Positions 38,509 to 47,800 of a stretch of 64,000 nt of DNA are shown one piece after another; the first letter of the stretch is position 1, and the number at the start of each line of letters is the position of its first letter. The position numbers and the translations under genes were made by a program. The notes under the pieces are model-generated. The model saw only the letters and a list, made by a program, of their open reading frames with translations. It made no database searches and was not told the origin of the DNA. This stretch comes from Ostreococcus lucimarinus CCE9901. Taxonomy: Eukaryota > Chlorophyta > Mamiellophyceae > Mamiellales > Bathycoccaceae. The stretch covers positions 496,001 through 560,000 of the forward strand of contig NC_009358.1 in the NCBI RefSeq assembly GCF_000092065.1, read 5' to 3'.

Positions 38509-40404
38509 ATGGCGTCGCCGACGCGGGCGACGCGCGCGACCGCGACGCGCGCGCGAGGGGCGACGCCGACGGCGCCGACGCCGATGCGCGTCGTCGCGAT
38601 CGTCGTCGTCGCGACCGCGCGAGGCGCGATGGCGGCGAAAGCGCCGGTGGCGTACCCGCGGGCGCTGCGCGGATCGTTCAGGGGCGAGTGGTGGCTGGAC
38701 GGCGCGAGCGCGAGCGCGGCGACGACGCTCACGCGGGACGGTTGGCGACGGGGGACGTGCGCGCTGACGCTGCGGACGACGTTCGACGCCGATGCGCGCG
38801 TGCACGGCGTCGTCGCGGACGCGACGTTTCGCGAGAGCGAGTACATAGGAAAGGGAGACGCGCACGTGCCGCTGGAGGGGGTGTACGCGGAGACGACGGG
38901 GGGGCTGTACGCGCACGGCGCGGCGAAGACGACGAAGGACATGTTGAGCGCGAGAAACGCCAGCGATCGGGGGACGTGGCGGGAGATGAGCGCGTACAGA
39001 GCGAGCGTGCGGGCGGTGGCGAATGATATTTTAGAGGGAATGGTGGGAGGCTCAGAAACGGCGGAGGGACGGAACCCCGCGCTCGGGGCGCGGGATTCGT
39101 ACCGTCGCGATTCGGGAGTGGCGCGCGCGGGGAAAAGCGCGAGGGCGATGTTCGTCGGTGCGCACGACGCGGGGGTGTACCCGATGGTGTGTCAGTTTAA
39201 GTTACACGCGTACGTCACGCCGGGGTCGTATTCGCTAGCGGATACAACGCAAAAGAGAGACGCGACAGCGTTCGACGACGTCGACGTATTGGAGGCGCAG
39301 GTGGAAGACATGCGACCACTCGAGTTCGCGGACATGGCCGAGAAGACGTCCCTCGTTGGGAAATTCGTCAGCGAAAACTGTGGGTTGACCGTGCACGTCG
39401 CGTTAGAAAGTCAAAAGCTCGAGCATTGGTACAGGCAAGCTCGATTGTACTCGTACGCCATGATCGCCGCGGCGTTGGCACAAGGATACGTCTTGGGGAA
39501 ACAGATCGAGGTCGGAAGCACGCAGGCGGCGATGATGCGAATGTCGCTCGCTTCGATCGGCATGCGTTCGGTGGTTGACTCGTACCTTTGCCTCGCCCAT
39601 CTCACGGGTGGCATCCTCGTGGACGATTTATTCATGCCGCTGGCGCTCGTGGCGCTGTGCTACTTCGTGCTGTTTAGTATACTCGAGATGCGCCTGCTCA
39701 TCGCCGCGTGGCGCGCGCGCACGCCCGATATTACCAACTGGATAGAACTTCGAGTGAACCTCGGTGCGGTGTACTCGAGATTTTACGCCGGATTCATCTC
39801 GGGTCTCTTTGCGATGTATTGGCTCTCCGATCGATTCATCATCTTCTTGTTGCTCGCGAACTCGTATTGGGTTCCTCAAATCGTACGCAACGCCTACCAC
39901 AACCACCGACAAGCGTTGAAGCCTTGGTACGTTGTGACGACGTCGTTCATGCGTTTATCGGCGCCGCTGTACGTGCTCGGGTGTCCGTCCAACTTTCTGA
40001 AGATACGTCCGAACTACTTTCACTGCGCGGTGATGGTCGCGTGGACGACGGCGCAGACGGCGATGTTGCTCGCGCAGTATTACATCAATCCTAGATACGG
40101 ATTCCCCATCGGCATTTTCCCCGAAGTGTACGACTATCATAGGAAAGTATCCGAAGAAGTCCTCGCGCAGTGCGGCGTCGTCGATGAAGACGAAGACGAC
40201 GAGGCGCGCGAACGAGACGTCGAAATGGGCGACGTCGCCGCCGGTCCCGACTGCGTGATTTGCATGAATCCAGTCAAGTTCCGCGCCGTGCACGATCGCA
40301 TGGTGACACCGTGTAACCATTTTTTCCACACAAAGTGCTTGATGCGGTGGATGGACATCAAGCAGGAGTGTCCGACGTGCCGCGGCGCGTTGCCGCCGAT
40401 GTAA
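38509..40404 (+). CDS. DSC/Tul1-type transmembrane RING E3 ubiquitin ligase
   Basis: 631 residues. A short signal or targeting sequence (MRVVAIVVVATARGAMAA) is followed by a luminal domain of about 270 residues beginning with RGSFRGEWWLDGAS-like sequence. About seven transmembrane helices come next, and the C-terminus is a cytosolic RING-H2 finger: CVICMNPVKF, then CNHFFHTKCLMRW, then CPTCRGALPPM. The layout matches yeast Tul1, fission-yeast Dsc1 and Arabidopsis FLYING SAUCER proteins, Golgi/endosomal ligases for membrane-protein quality control. All eight zinc ligands are present. The ATG at 38509 was chosen over an open frame that reads antisense through the PDAP1-like gene. Confidence 0.87.
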   Translation: MASPTRATRATATRARGATPTAPTPMRVVAIVVVATARGAMAAKAPVAYPRALRGSFRGEWWLDGASASAATTLTRDGWRRGTCALTLRTTFDADARVHGVVADATFRESEYIGKGDAHVPLEGVYAETTGGLYAHGAAKTTKDMLSARNASDRGTWREMSAYRASVRAVANDILEGMVGGSETAEGRNPALGARDSYRRDSGVARAGKSARAMFVGAHDAGVYPMVCQFKLHAYVTPGSYSLADTTQKRDATAFDDVDVLEAQVEDMRPLEFADMAEKTSLVGKFVSENCGLTVHVALESQKLEHWYRQARLYSYAMIAAALAQGYVLGKQIEVGSTQAAMMRMSLASIGMRSVVDSYLCLAHLTGGILVDDLFMPLALVALCYFVLFSILEMRLLIAAWRARTPDITNWIELRVNLGAVYSRFYAGFISGLFAMYWLSDRFIIFLLLANSYWVPQIVRNAYHNHRQALKPWYVVTTSFMRLSAPLYVLGCPSNFLKIRPNYFHCAVMVAWTTAQTAMLLAQYYINPRYGFPIGIFPEVYDYHRKVSEEVLAQCGVVDEDEDDEARERDVEMGDVAAGPDCVICMNPVKFRAVHDRMVTPCNHFFHTKCLMRWMDIKQECPTCRGALPPM

Positions 40405-40780
40405 AGGCGCGTCCGACGTCGTTCGCCCTTGTAATCCTAGCCTCTAGTCCTTAGCGAACCACCGCACAGCGACGCGCGCGCGCGACGCACCCGCGTCGCC
40501 GAAACCAACGCGACCGATGACGTCGTTCATCGGCGCCGTCGCGCTCTTCGCGCTCGGCTGCGCCATAGCCGCCGCGCTGCCCCGTCCTCTCGAGGAGGAC
40601 AAACGAACGTGGTCGAGAAAAAGCAAACGTCCCAAGAGTCCGAGTCGCGTCGGCCGCCGCCGCTGAGCGCGCGCCGGTCGAACGGTTCGACGACGCGCGC
40701 GCGAACGCCACCCCGCGCGCGAATCGCGCGCGCGTTCGAACGCGCACCGGAACGACGTCTCGCGTCTTCGCGCCCGCGCG
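40405..40780. other. Convergent region between the RING ligase and BCL7-like gene
   Basis: 376 bp. A TGTAA poly(A)-like site for the ligase lies at 40430. Two overlapping antisense mini-ORFs occur: plus 40517-40666 (listed separately) and minus 40444-40566 (40 codons, MAQPSAKSATAPMNDVIG...). Neither has recognised homology. Confidence 0.45.
40517..40666 (+). CDS. Possible 49-residue membrane microprotein
   Basis: ATG 40517 to TGA 40666. Residues 4-21 are a clean hydrophobic helix (FIGAVALFALGCAIAAAL), followed by a hydrophilic, strongly basic tail. Small single-helix proteins of this shape exist in organelles and the ER, but I recognise no family. The same DNA has an equally short open frame on the minus strand. 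Low confidence; listed because it is intact and has an ATG. Confidence 0.25.
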   Translation: MTSFIGAVALFALGCAIAAALPRPLEEDKRTWSRKSKRPKSPSRVGRRR

Positions 40781-41120
40781 TCACGCGCCGCCGCCGCCGC
40801 CGTCCGCGCCCTCGTCCTCCTCCGCGCACTCGTACGCGCACCCCTCGCGCCCGCGCGGGCGCGACTCCGCGTCCGCCCCGTTCGCGTCCACGACCGGCGT
40901 CCACTTGCGAAACGTCGTCTTCGTCTTCTCCGTCTGTCCCTCGCGCGTCTCGCCCTCGACCCACCTGTCGTCGCCCGATCGTCGCCGTCAGTCCTCGCGT
41001 CGCGCCGTCGCGCGCGCGTCGCGTCGCGCACCTCATCTCCCACGCCTTGACGCGTCCCTCGCGCGCGGCGACGACGTCGCGCGCGTTCCGCGCCTCGAGT
41101 CGCGAGCCGCGCGTGCTCAT
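40781..41120 (-). CDS. BCL7-like SWI/SNF accessory subunit, one intron
   Basis: Join of 41032-41120 and 40781-40964 (minus strand), 90 residues. The 67-bp intron (40965-41031) has donor ATGAG/GTGCGC, branch site GGACTGACGG and acceptor GACAG. Removing it gives a continuous frame with KAWEMRWVEGETR and TTFRKWTPVVD, matching the BCL7 N-terminal pattern of an Arg/Glu-rich helix, WE-x2-WV, then F-KW-PV. BCL7 proteins are small subunits of animal BAF complexes, and plants have homologues (BDH1/2) in SWI/SNF. The acidic, Gly-rich C-terminus is not conserved. The gene is invisible to single-exon ORF calling because neither exon is long. The start is 33 bp from the divergent gene's ATG. Confidence 0.75.
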
Positions 41121-41153
41121 CTGTGCCGACGCCGCGTCGCGGCACTCGGCGGC

Positions 41154-41428
41154 ATGCGCGCGACGTCGTCGGCGCGCGCGTCGACGTCGACGTCGACGCG
41201 CGCGCGGGCGCGGGCGCGCGCGCCGCGCGGGCGCGCGCGCCGCGCGAGCGTCGCGAGGGACGACGCGTGCGGACGCGAACCGTTGCCGTGGCGCGACGGC
41301 GGCGACGAGACGCGCGACGGCGTGCGACTGGGGCACGCGTCGGCGTTCATCGGGTGGGAGGTGTACCTGGACGATGATCCGGAGACGCTCGTCGGGGTCG
41401 TGGCGGACGTGGCGGCGATGTCGGCGGC

Positions 41429-41466
<38 letters not shown>

Positions 41467-42944
41467 GCGGACGCGAAGACGAAGGCGAGGAAGCGATCGC
41501 GGGCGGACGCGACGCGAAGACGATGACGACGATGACGAAAACGATCGATGGAGATGATTTGAGCGAGGACGAACGGGTGTTTTTGTCGCGGTTGAACGTG
41601 TCGTTGTCCATCGAGGAGGCGTTTGATTCGGACGACGCGTTTGATTCGGACGACGCGTTTTTGCTCCTCGTCGAGGGATTGCACGCGACGTCGCTCGGTG
41701 AGCGACCGCTTCATTACGTTCCGTTCGTGCCGACGATGTTTCCTCGATGGATTCCGAACGCGCAGGCGTTGTTTCTCGATCCGCCCGCGGGGTTGCTGGA
41801 TCTGGCGTTGCGCGAAGTGCAACTCAACGAACTTCGCAACGATTTGTTGCCTTTTTGTCGTACGCTCGGTGCGGATGTGTATGGGATGCCCCAGCGTCTT
41901 TCGTTGATCAAACAAGACCAAAGGCAGCTCGTGAAGCGCGTCGAGGCGCTCGGAGATTGGCGCGAAGTCGCGTTGGAATTGGATTTGAAACCAGACGCCG
42001 CGCCGTGGTATTATTGGGACAACATAGATAATTTAGAAGATGCGTTGTTGAAGCTCGTGGACGCGTTTTGGTTCGAAGAAACGGACGGTGACGACGTGTT
42101 TTGGTATAACGACATCAGCGGTGCGCTGAGAGTGACACCCCCGACCGATGGCGACGGAGGCGGTTTAGACGTGCCGGTGATGCCGACCATGGGCAACTTG
42201 ATGGAGGCGAGACGCTGGGATTTGCACCACGCCGTCGTACTTCACGGAGGATACCGCGCGGTGGCGAAAGAGCTCGGATGGACACACGCGCGACGAATTG
42301 AAAACAGGCACTTGCTTTCCTTCGATGCGCTACGCGAGGAGATTCTTGAGCTCGTCGAAGACGAGTCGCTCGTCGAACTCGGCGTTCGTCCCGGACAGCT
42401 TCCGTGCGCGTCGCAACTCGAAGAGGTTGATCGAGAGGATTTGGTGAAATTCATCAAGATCCACGGCGGATTTTCCGCCGTTGCAAGGCGTTTAAAGCTC
42501 GAGCCTAGCAAAAGTGCTCGAGTGAAGTATCCCACGGTGACCGCTGCGGCGAAGGCGTTAAGAGCATTCGCCGTTGAGCACGACATCACGACGACGATGA
42601 GTCCTCGCTTGACTAAACGAGTCGTCGTCTTCGTGCCTTCCGATACCGAGCTCCGCGAGCACGGACGAAACGATTTGCGGTACGCCCTGCGACAATATTC
42701 CCCACACGTCATAGCCGAGGTTGGTAAGATGAGCTTGCGACAGTCGCGAATGTCGTACGTCGAGGCGAGAGCAGAGCTGCGAAAATGGAAGTTTGAAGTC
42801 GGCAAGCGCTCGGTATTCTTGAATTGGTGCAAAGCTGGGAACAAGCCGTGGAATATGCCAGCAGTTCCTCAAACTTACTACGCTAAAAGTGGCGATTGGG
42901 TGTCGTGGGAAGACTTCATGGGCCGCGGCGAATCGGAACGTTGA
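41154..42944 (+). CDS. Predicted plastid protein with repeated GGY/VA motifs, possibly RimM-related
   Basis: 596 residues. The N-terminal 45 residues resemble a transit peptide. Residues about 60-85 (FIGWEVYLDDDPETLVGVV) resemble a RimM/PRC-barrel strand pair, suggesting ribosome-maturation ancestry, but this is weak. An Asp/Glu tract from a GAGGAC repeat and an 18-bp tandem duplication near 41625-41660 (FDSDDA twice) follow. The C-terminal two-thirds has at least three copies of a helical motif of the form GG-[YF]-x2-VA-x2-L: LGDWREVALELDL near residue 268, GGYRAVAKELGW near 365 and GGFSAVARRLKL near 437. I recall similar repeats in uncharacterised plastid proteins of plants. Function unknown. 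Confidence 0.68.
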
Positions 42945-43063
42945 TGAAAGTAAGAGAAATGTTACACTCTCTAGCCGCGGTAGCCGCGTGTACAAACAAA
43001 CTCAAATTCATAGTAGGTAATACGTTCAACACAGCGCCACAGCGCCTTTAGATGGCGCGACGA

Positions 43064-43960
43064 TTAGAGCTCGTCCTTCGGGGCTTCGGCGGCGCGTTGG
43101 ACGGAGCGCAAGAGGCCAATCTTCGGGGAGACGGCCGCGACGACTTCGTCCTTCTTCGTCTTACCCGCTTCGTATTGCGATTGGAGATCCTTCAAGAGCG
43201 CCTCCAAATCGTCACCGGCTTGCTTCATTTCCGCATCCAACGCGTCGATTTCAGCCGCGAGCGCATCCGGAGTCAACGCTTGCTTTTCCTTGATCAACTT
43301 GGTTTGCTCTTCGTTGCACAAGTCGATGTTTTCGGCGCCGCACGACGGGCCGAGGTTCTCGCTCGCCCACGTTTGGAGCGCCTCAAAGTCGCGGCCGCCT
43401 TGGTACGCGTCACCAGTCGCCGACGTGGCACCGGTGAAGTACTTGAGCGTCGGGTAACCTTGCACGCCGTACTTTTGGCAGAGGGATTCCTGCTTGGTGC
43501 AGTCGACGTCGCCGATGACGACGCCTTCGTTATCGGCGAAAGCCTCACCAAGTTGCTTCCACGCCGGCGCAAGCGCCTTGCAGTGACCACACCTGCGATA
43601 TCTCGAAACATCATCACCCGTCAGTCACCTAGAGTCACTCTCACGCCGCATCAACCGCGCATCGCGTCGCGACCGCCTCGATCGCGACAAGATGCGAGAT
43701 CGCGAGATCGAGATTGGTGTTGGTGGGCAATCGTCCGACGCAGCGACGAATCCGCCCCCCGTCGCGCGTTCGCCGCGCGCGGCGCGAAGCGAGCGATGTA
43801 TCGTCACCTACCAGGGAGCGTAGAACTTGATGAAAGCGCCTTTTCCGCCACCGACTTGGGAATCAAAGTTTTCGGTAGTGAGATCCATGGCGATCGCGTT
43901 CGCGCGACCCGCGAGCGCGAACGCGGCGACGGCGGCGAGGGAGAGCTTGACAGACGGCAT
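43064..43960 (-). CDS. KDEL-tagged single-thioredoxin protein disulfide isomerase, one intron
   Basis: Join of 43812-43960 and 43064-43592 (minus), 225 residues. A signal peptide (KLSLAAVAAFALAGRANA) precedes one thioredoxin domain with active site FYAPWCGHCK (Cys51 and Cys54), then CTKQESLCQKYGVQGYPTLK, a helical C-terminal domain rich in Lys/Glu/Ala like the D domain of ERp29-type PDIs, and the ER-retention tail KDEL. The 219-bp intron splits the active-site Trp codon. It has donor TG/GTAGGT, branch site ACTGACGG and acceptor TCGCAG. The protein oxidises and isomerises disulfides in the ER lumen. Without splicing the gene looks like two unrelated fragments. Confidence 0.93.
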
Positions 43961-44210
43961 CGTGTGTTTCGTTCTTGTAGATTTGAGCGTGCGCGTGCGT
44001 CGACGAGATCGGCGCGTGCGTGAGTGACGCGCGTGCCAACGCGAGCGTGACGACATCGTGTCGACACGACGACTCGTATGGGGTTCAGTCTCGCGAGTCG
44101 CGTCGTCGCGTTCGCGAAACGCTCGAGCGAAGCGTTACGACCTACGAACGCATCGAGCGTTACAGTGAGAGCTATATGGAATCGTTCTACGTGCTAGGGC
44201 GTTCGTGACG
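43961..44210. promoter_or_regulatory. Upstream region of the PDI gene
   Basis: 250 bp between the PDI ATG and the SRP14 stop, both on the minus strand. No ATG-initiated ORF of note and no recognised motif. Confidence 0.4.
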
Positions 44211-44741
44211 TCACTTTCGCGCGCCGGCGCCTTTTTTCTTCGCGCCCTTCGCGCCCGGCGGCGGCTTCGGTTTCGGATTCGCAGTCGCCGTCGGCTTTGG
44301 TTTCGCCGGCGCCGGCGCCGGCGCCGGTTCTTTCGCCGCGGATGTCGACGTCGATTCTTCAACGGGTGTCTTCGCCTTCGCCGTCGGTTTCTTCGCCTTC
44401 GCCGTCGGTTTCTTCTTCTTCTTCTTCGTCTCCGCGCTCAACCCGTCGAGGTACGCGAGCTGAATCGTTTGATAACTCTTTGAGAACTTACTCGCCTTCT
44501 CCGGTTTCACGAACGTGCTCACCTTGCGCTTCCCATCGCTCGCGCGCACGAGCACGCCGTATTCGCTTCCCGGCGCGCGTATCTCCTCCAGCGTCGGATC
44601 CGGTCGCTTCGTGCCTTTCGGTCGAGGTTTGTTCGTCGGCTTGGTGATCTTCATCACGCACGACACCGACCCTTTCGCGCGCGTGCGCTCGTACAGTTTG
44701 GTGAGTTCGGTGAGAAACGCATCGTTTTCCAACAGCACCAT
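44211..44741 (-). CDS. SRP14: Signal recognition particle 14-kDa subunit
   Basis: 176 residues. The first 95 match SRP14: MVLLENDAFLTELTKLYERT, GSVSCVMKITKPT, YGVLVRASDGKRKVSTFV and FSKSYQTIQLAYLDGLSA. SRP14 pairs with SRP9 on the Alu domain of SRP RNA and slows elongation during ER targeting. The C-terminal 75 residues are a low-complexity Lys/Ala/Pro tail, longer than the animal Ala-rich tail. The intronless frame from ATG 44741 is 156 bp from the divergent TPR gene. Confidence 0.93.
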   Translation of the reverse strand: MVLLENDAFLTELTKLYERTRAKGSVSCVMKITKPTNKPRPKGTKRPDPTLEEIRAPGSEYGVLVRASDGKRKVSTFVKPEKASKFSKSYQTIQLAYLDGLSAETKKKKKKPTAKAKKPTAKAKTPVEESTSTSAAKEPAPAPAPAKPKPTATANPKPKPPPGAKGAKKKGAGARK

Positions 44742-44897
44742 GGTCCTCGGTCCGTCGCGCGCGCGCGCTCGGGATCGATCGGTCGGTCGATCGATCGAAT
44801 CCGCGCCTCGGAGTGACGTTCGATTTCGAATCGCGCGTCGAATCTCGTCCGCACTCGACGACGCGCGACCGCTTCGCGCGCGGTCGTCCACCGCTCG
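44742..44897. promoter_or_regulatory. Bidirectional promoter, SRP14 / TPR
   Basis: 156 bp between start codons, containing a GATCGATCGGTCGGTCGATC-like quasi-palindromic run near 44773-44800. Confidence 0.4.
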
Positions 44898-47800
44898 ATG
44901 CCGGACGCCGACGCCGGCGACGCCGCGCGTCCGGGCACGCCCGACACCGAGTATCCGTCGAAGAAAGTCGATGAAGCGCGCATGAAGGCGGACGCGCTCG
45001 AGCGCGAACATCTCGCGGTGACGATGCAGCGCAGGCACGACGCGCTGCGGGAAGAGCTCAAGAGCGCGCGGGAAGCGCTGGAGAAAACGACGCAAGAGAA
45101 CGCGCGCGTCGTTCGGGACGCGGAAGCGGCGCGAGAGGCGCTGGAAGCGGCGAAAAAGAGCGAACGCGCGCGACGAGAGGAGTGCGAACGCGCGACGCGG
45201 GAACGCGACGAAGCGCGAAACGCGAAACGGGAGTTGCTCGACGCGAATGATCGCAAGGATCGAGAGCGAGAGTCGATGAAGGCGTCGATGGATGGGTACG
45301 TGCGTGCGCTGGAGGCGGCGACGGAGGGGAAGAACAAGGCTGAGGCGGCGGCGCGCAAGGCGACGGCGGACTCGAGCGGGGCGACGGCGGCGACGGCAAA
45401 GCTCGAGAGCGAGGTGCGCGCGTTGAAGGAACATAACGCGTGGTTGACGCAAGAGCTAGAGGCTAAGTCACAGGCTATTCTGACGTCGACCAAGACGTCC
45501 TCAGCGGAGACGTTGCGGTTAGCGCAAGAATTGGAGAGGGAACGAAACGTCTCCGACGCTCGACGAAAAGAGTCGACCGCTTTGAAGGAACAGAATGCGG
45601 AGGCGGAAGCTAAGCTTTCTACGATTGAAGCCGAGCTTAGGCAATTGCGTGCCGATATGGCACGCGCAGAGGCGAATTTCGAGAAGGAACTCATCACTGC
45701 GCAACGCATCTCGGAAGTGTCCAAGGAACTCGTGACGGAGCGCGACGGGCGCATCAAAGAACTCGAAGCGTCTTTGAGCTCCACCGAGGCACTTCTCGAC
45801 GCAAAAAAGGTTGAGTTCGATGTTGCTCTTGCCGAGGCAAAGCACGCGCAGGCACGCGCCGAAACGGACATGGACAATATGAAGAAGCAAGCGAGCGAAT
45901 CCGTCGTCTCCGCGCGCGAATCGCGGCGCTCGCCCCACGCCGAACAGCTTATGCACCTGTCACCCGCCGCGGGGTCTGTCGCACTTCAACGCGATGGCCT
46001 GTCGGCGACGGATTTGTACACCAAGTACGTCGAGGCGGAAGATGCACTGCGCGTCGAGCGCACCGAGCGCGCCATCTTGCAAGAGCACTTGGACGCGATT
46101 ATGTTTGATCTCGAGAAGAAGGCTCCGCTCCTCACCGAGCAGCAAGAGGAGTACCAGCGTGCGTTGAAATCGCATCAAGTGCTGCAATCGAAGCTACAGG
46201 AGTCTGAAAACGCGCGCTACGCGATTCAGGTTGAACTCAACGCGGCGAACATGAACAAGCGAGATCACGAGCGCTTGCTCAATGGTTTTAAAGCGCAAAG
46301 CGCCGATTTGGCGCGACAAGTCGCGCTCTTGCTGAATGAAGTGAATGAGCTCAAGGGGTGCCCGCCGGTGCCCATTCCTGCCGCCGGCAATCGCGGTGGA
46401 GACGCACAGGCGGTGATTACGTCCAGGCTGGTTGATTTTACAGACATTCAATCTTTACAAGCGAAGAATCAAGAGATGCTCTTCGTCATTCGCGAGTTGT
46501 CCGAGGCGCAAGAAGCCAAATCTACTGATGCGCGCGAGGAATACGAGCAAAAACTGCGCGAACTCAAAGAACAGACGAGTCGTCAGTTGGAGGAGCTGTC
46601 GAGCAAGCGCGTGCAACAAGAAAACATGGTTCAAGCTATCGTGCGTCAACGCGACATGTACAAGACCATGTACGCCGCCGCGACGGGCGGCGGCAACGGC
46701 GACGGCGCCGACGCAAACGATCTCGACAGTCGAAACTCTGAACTCGTCGCCATTGGTAGCGGTAGTGGCGTCGCTATGATGGAAACGAACAACGAGCTCG
46801 TCGCGCTGAACAAGGAACTATCGCACGATTTGGAAAAGCTCAAGCGCGAGAGCGCGGATCGCATCAAGGAGTTGCAGCAGCAAGTGGATAACCATCGAGA
46901 AGCCGCCGCCACAGCGCGAGGGGAGGCCAACGCTGCGAAGGCATCGGCTGAATTCGAACGACAACGATACGAGCGACTGAGCGAACAGTTCAGTGCGTCG
47001 CGGCGTGAAGTTGAGACGTTGACGGAGAGAAGTTCGGCGTTATCTCGTGAGAATGCTTCAAACGCCTCGACGTTGCGCACGCAAGCCGCGAGCTTGGACG
47101 CTTCGGAAGAACGCGCGCGCAACGCACAGACGCTGGTATCCAAGCTTGAAAGCGAAAATGCTTTACTCATCATCGAGCAAACGCGTTTGACCGATATCGT
47201 GAACGCAGCGGAAGAAATCAAGACCAAGCTGGAAGCATCACGCGATTCGGCACTCGCACTTTCAACGACTCGGGAGGAAGAACATCAGCGAGAGTACGCT
47301 CGGCTGACGGACGAAGTCGCTCGGTTGCAACAAGATTACTCGCGCGTGCGATCGGAGCTCGATATCGAACGCGGACGCGCTCGACAGCAGTTAGCGGCGC
47401 ACGCGGCGGCGAGTTCTGACTTTGCACAGCGCGCCAAGGCGGACGTGGACGCCAGCGCAACGCTGAAAGAGCAAACTGCGGAGGCAGAGAAGCGGGCAGA
47501 TATCGCTGAAGCGAAACTCGAGATGATGCAAGCCACGCTCGAAAAGACTGAGGATAAACTGCGACTGGCATCTCGCATGACGGGAACGAGCGAGGCCAAC
47601 GTGCTTGGTTCGGGCGCCGCCGGCGCCCTCACCGCGGCGCGAGAGCAAGAGTTACTTCAAGCCGCGCTGAAAGCGGGCGAAGCTGCCGATGAAGCCAAGG
47701 CTGCAGCAGAAGCTGAAAAGTTACACACGGCACAGTTTAAGAATCTTGCGCAGCAAAGTGACGCCGCACTCAAGGATATGACGAAGGCTTTCGAGAAACA

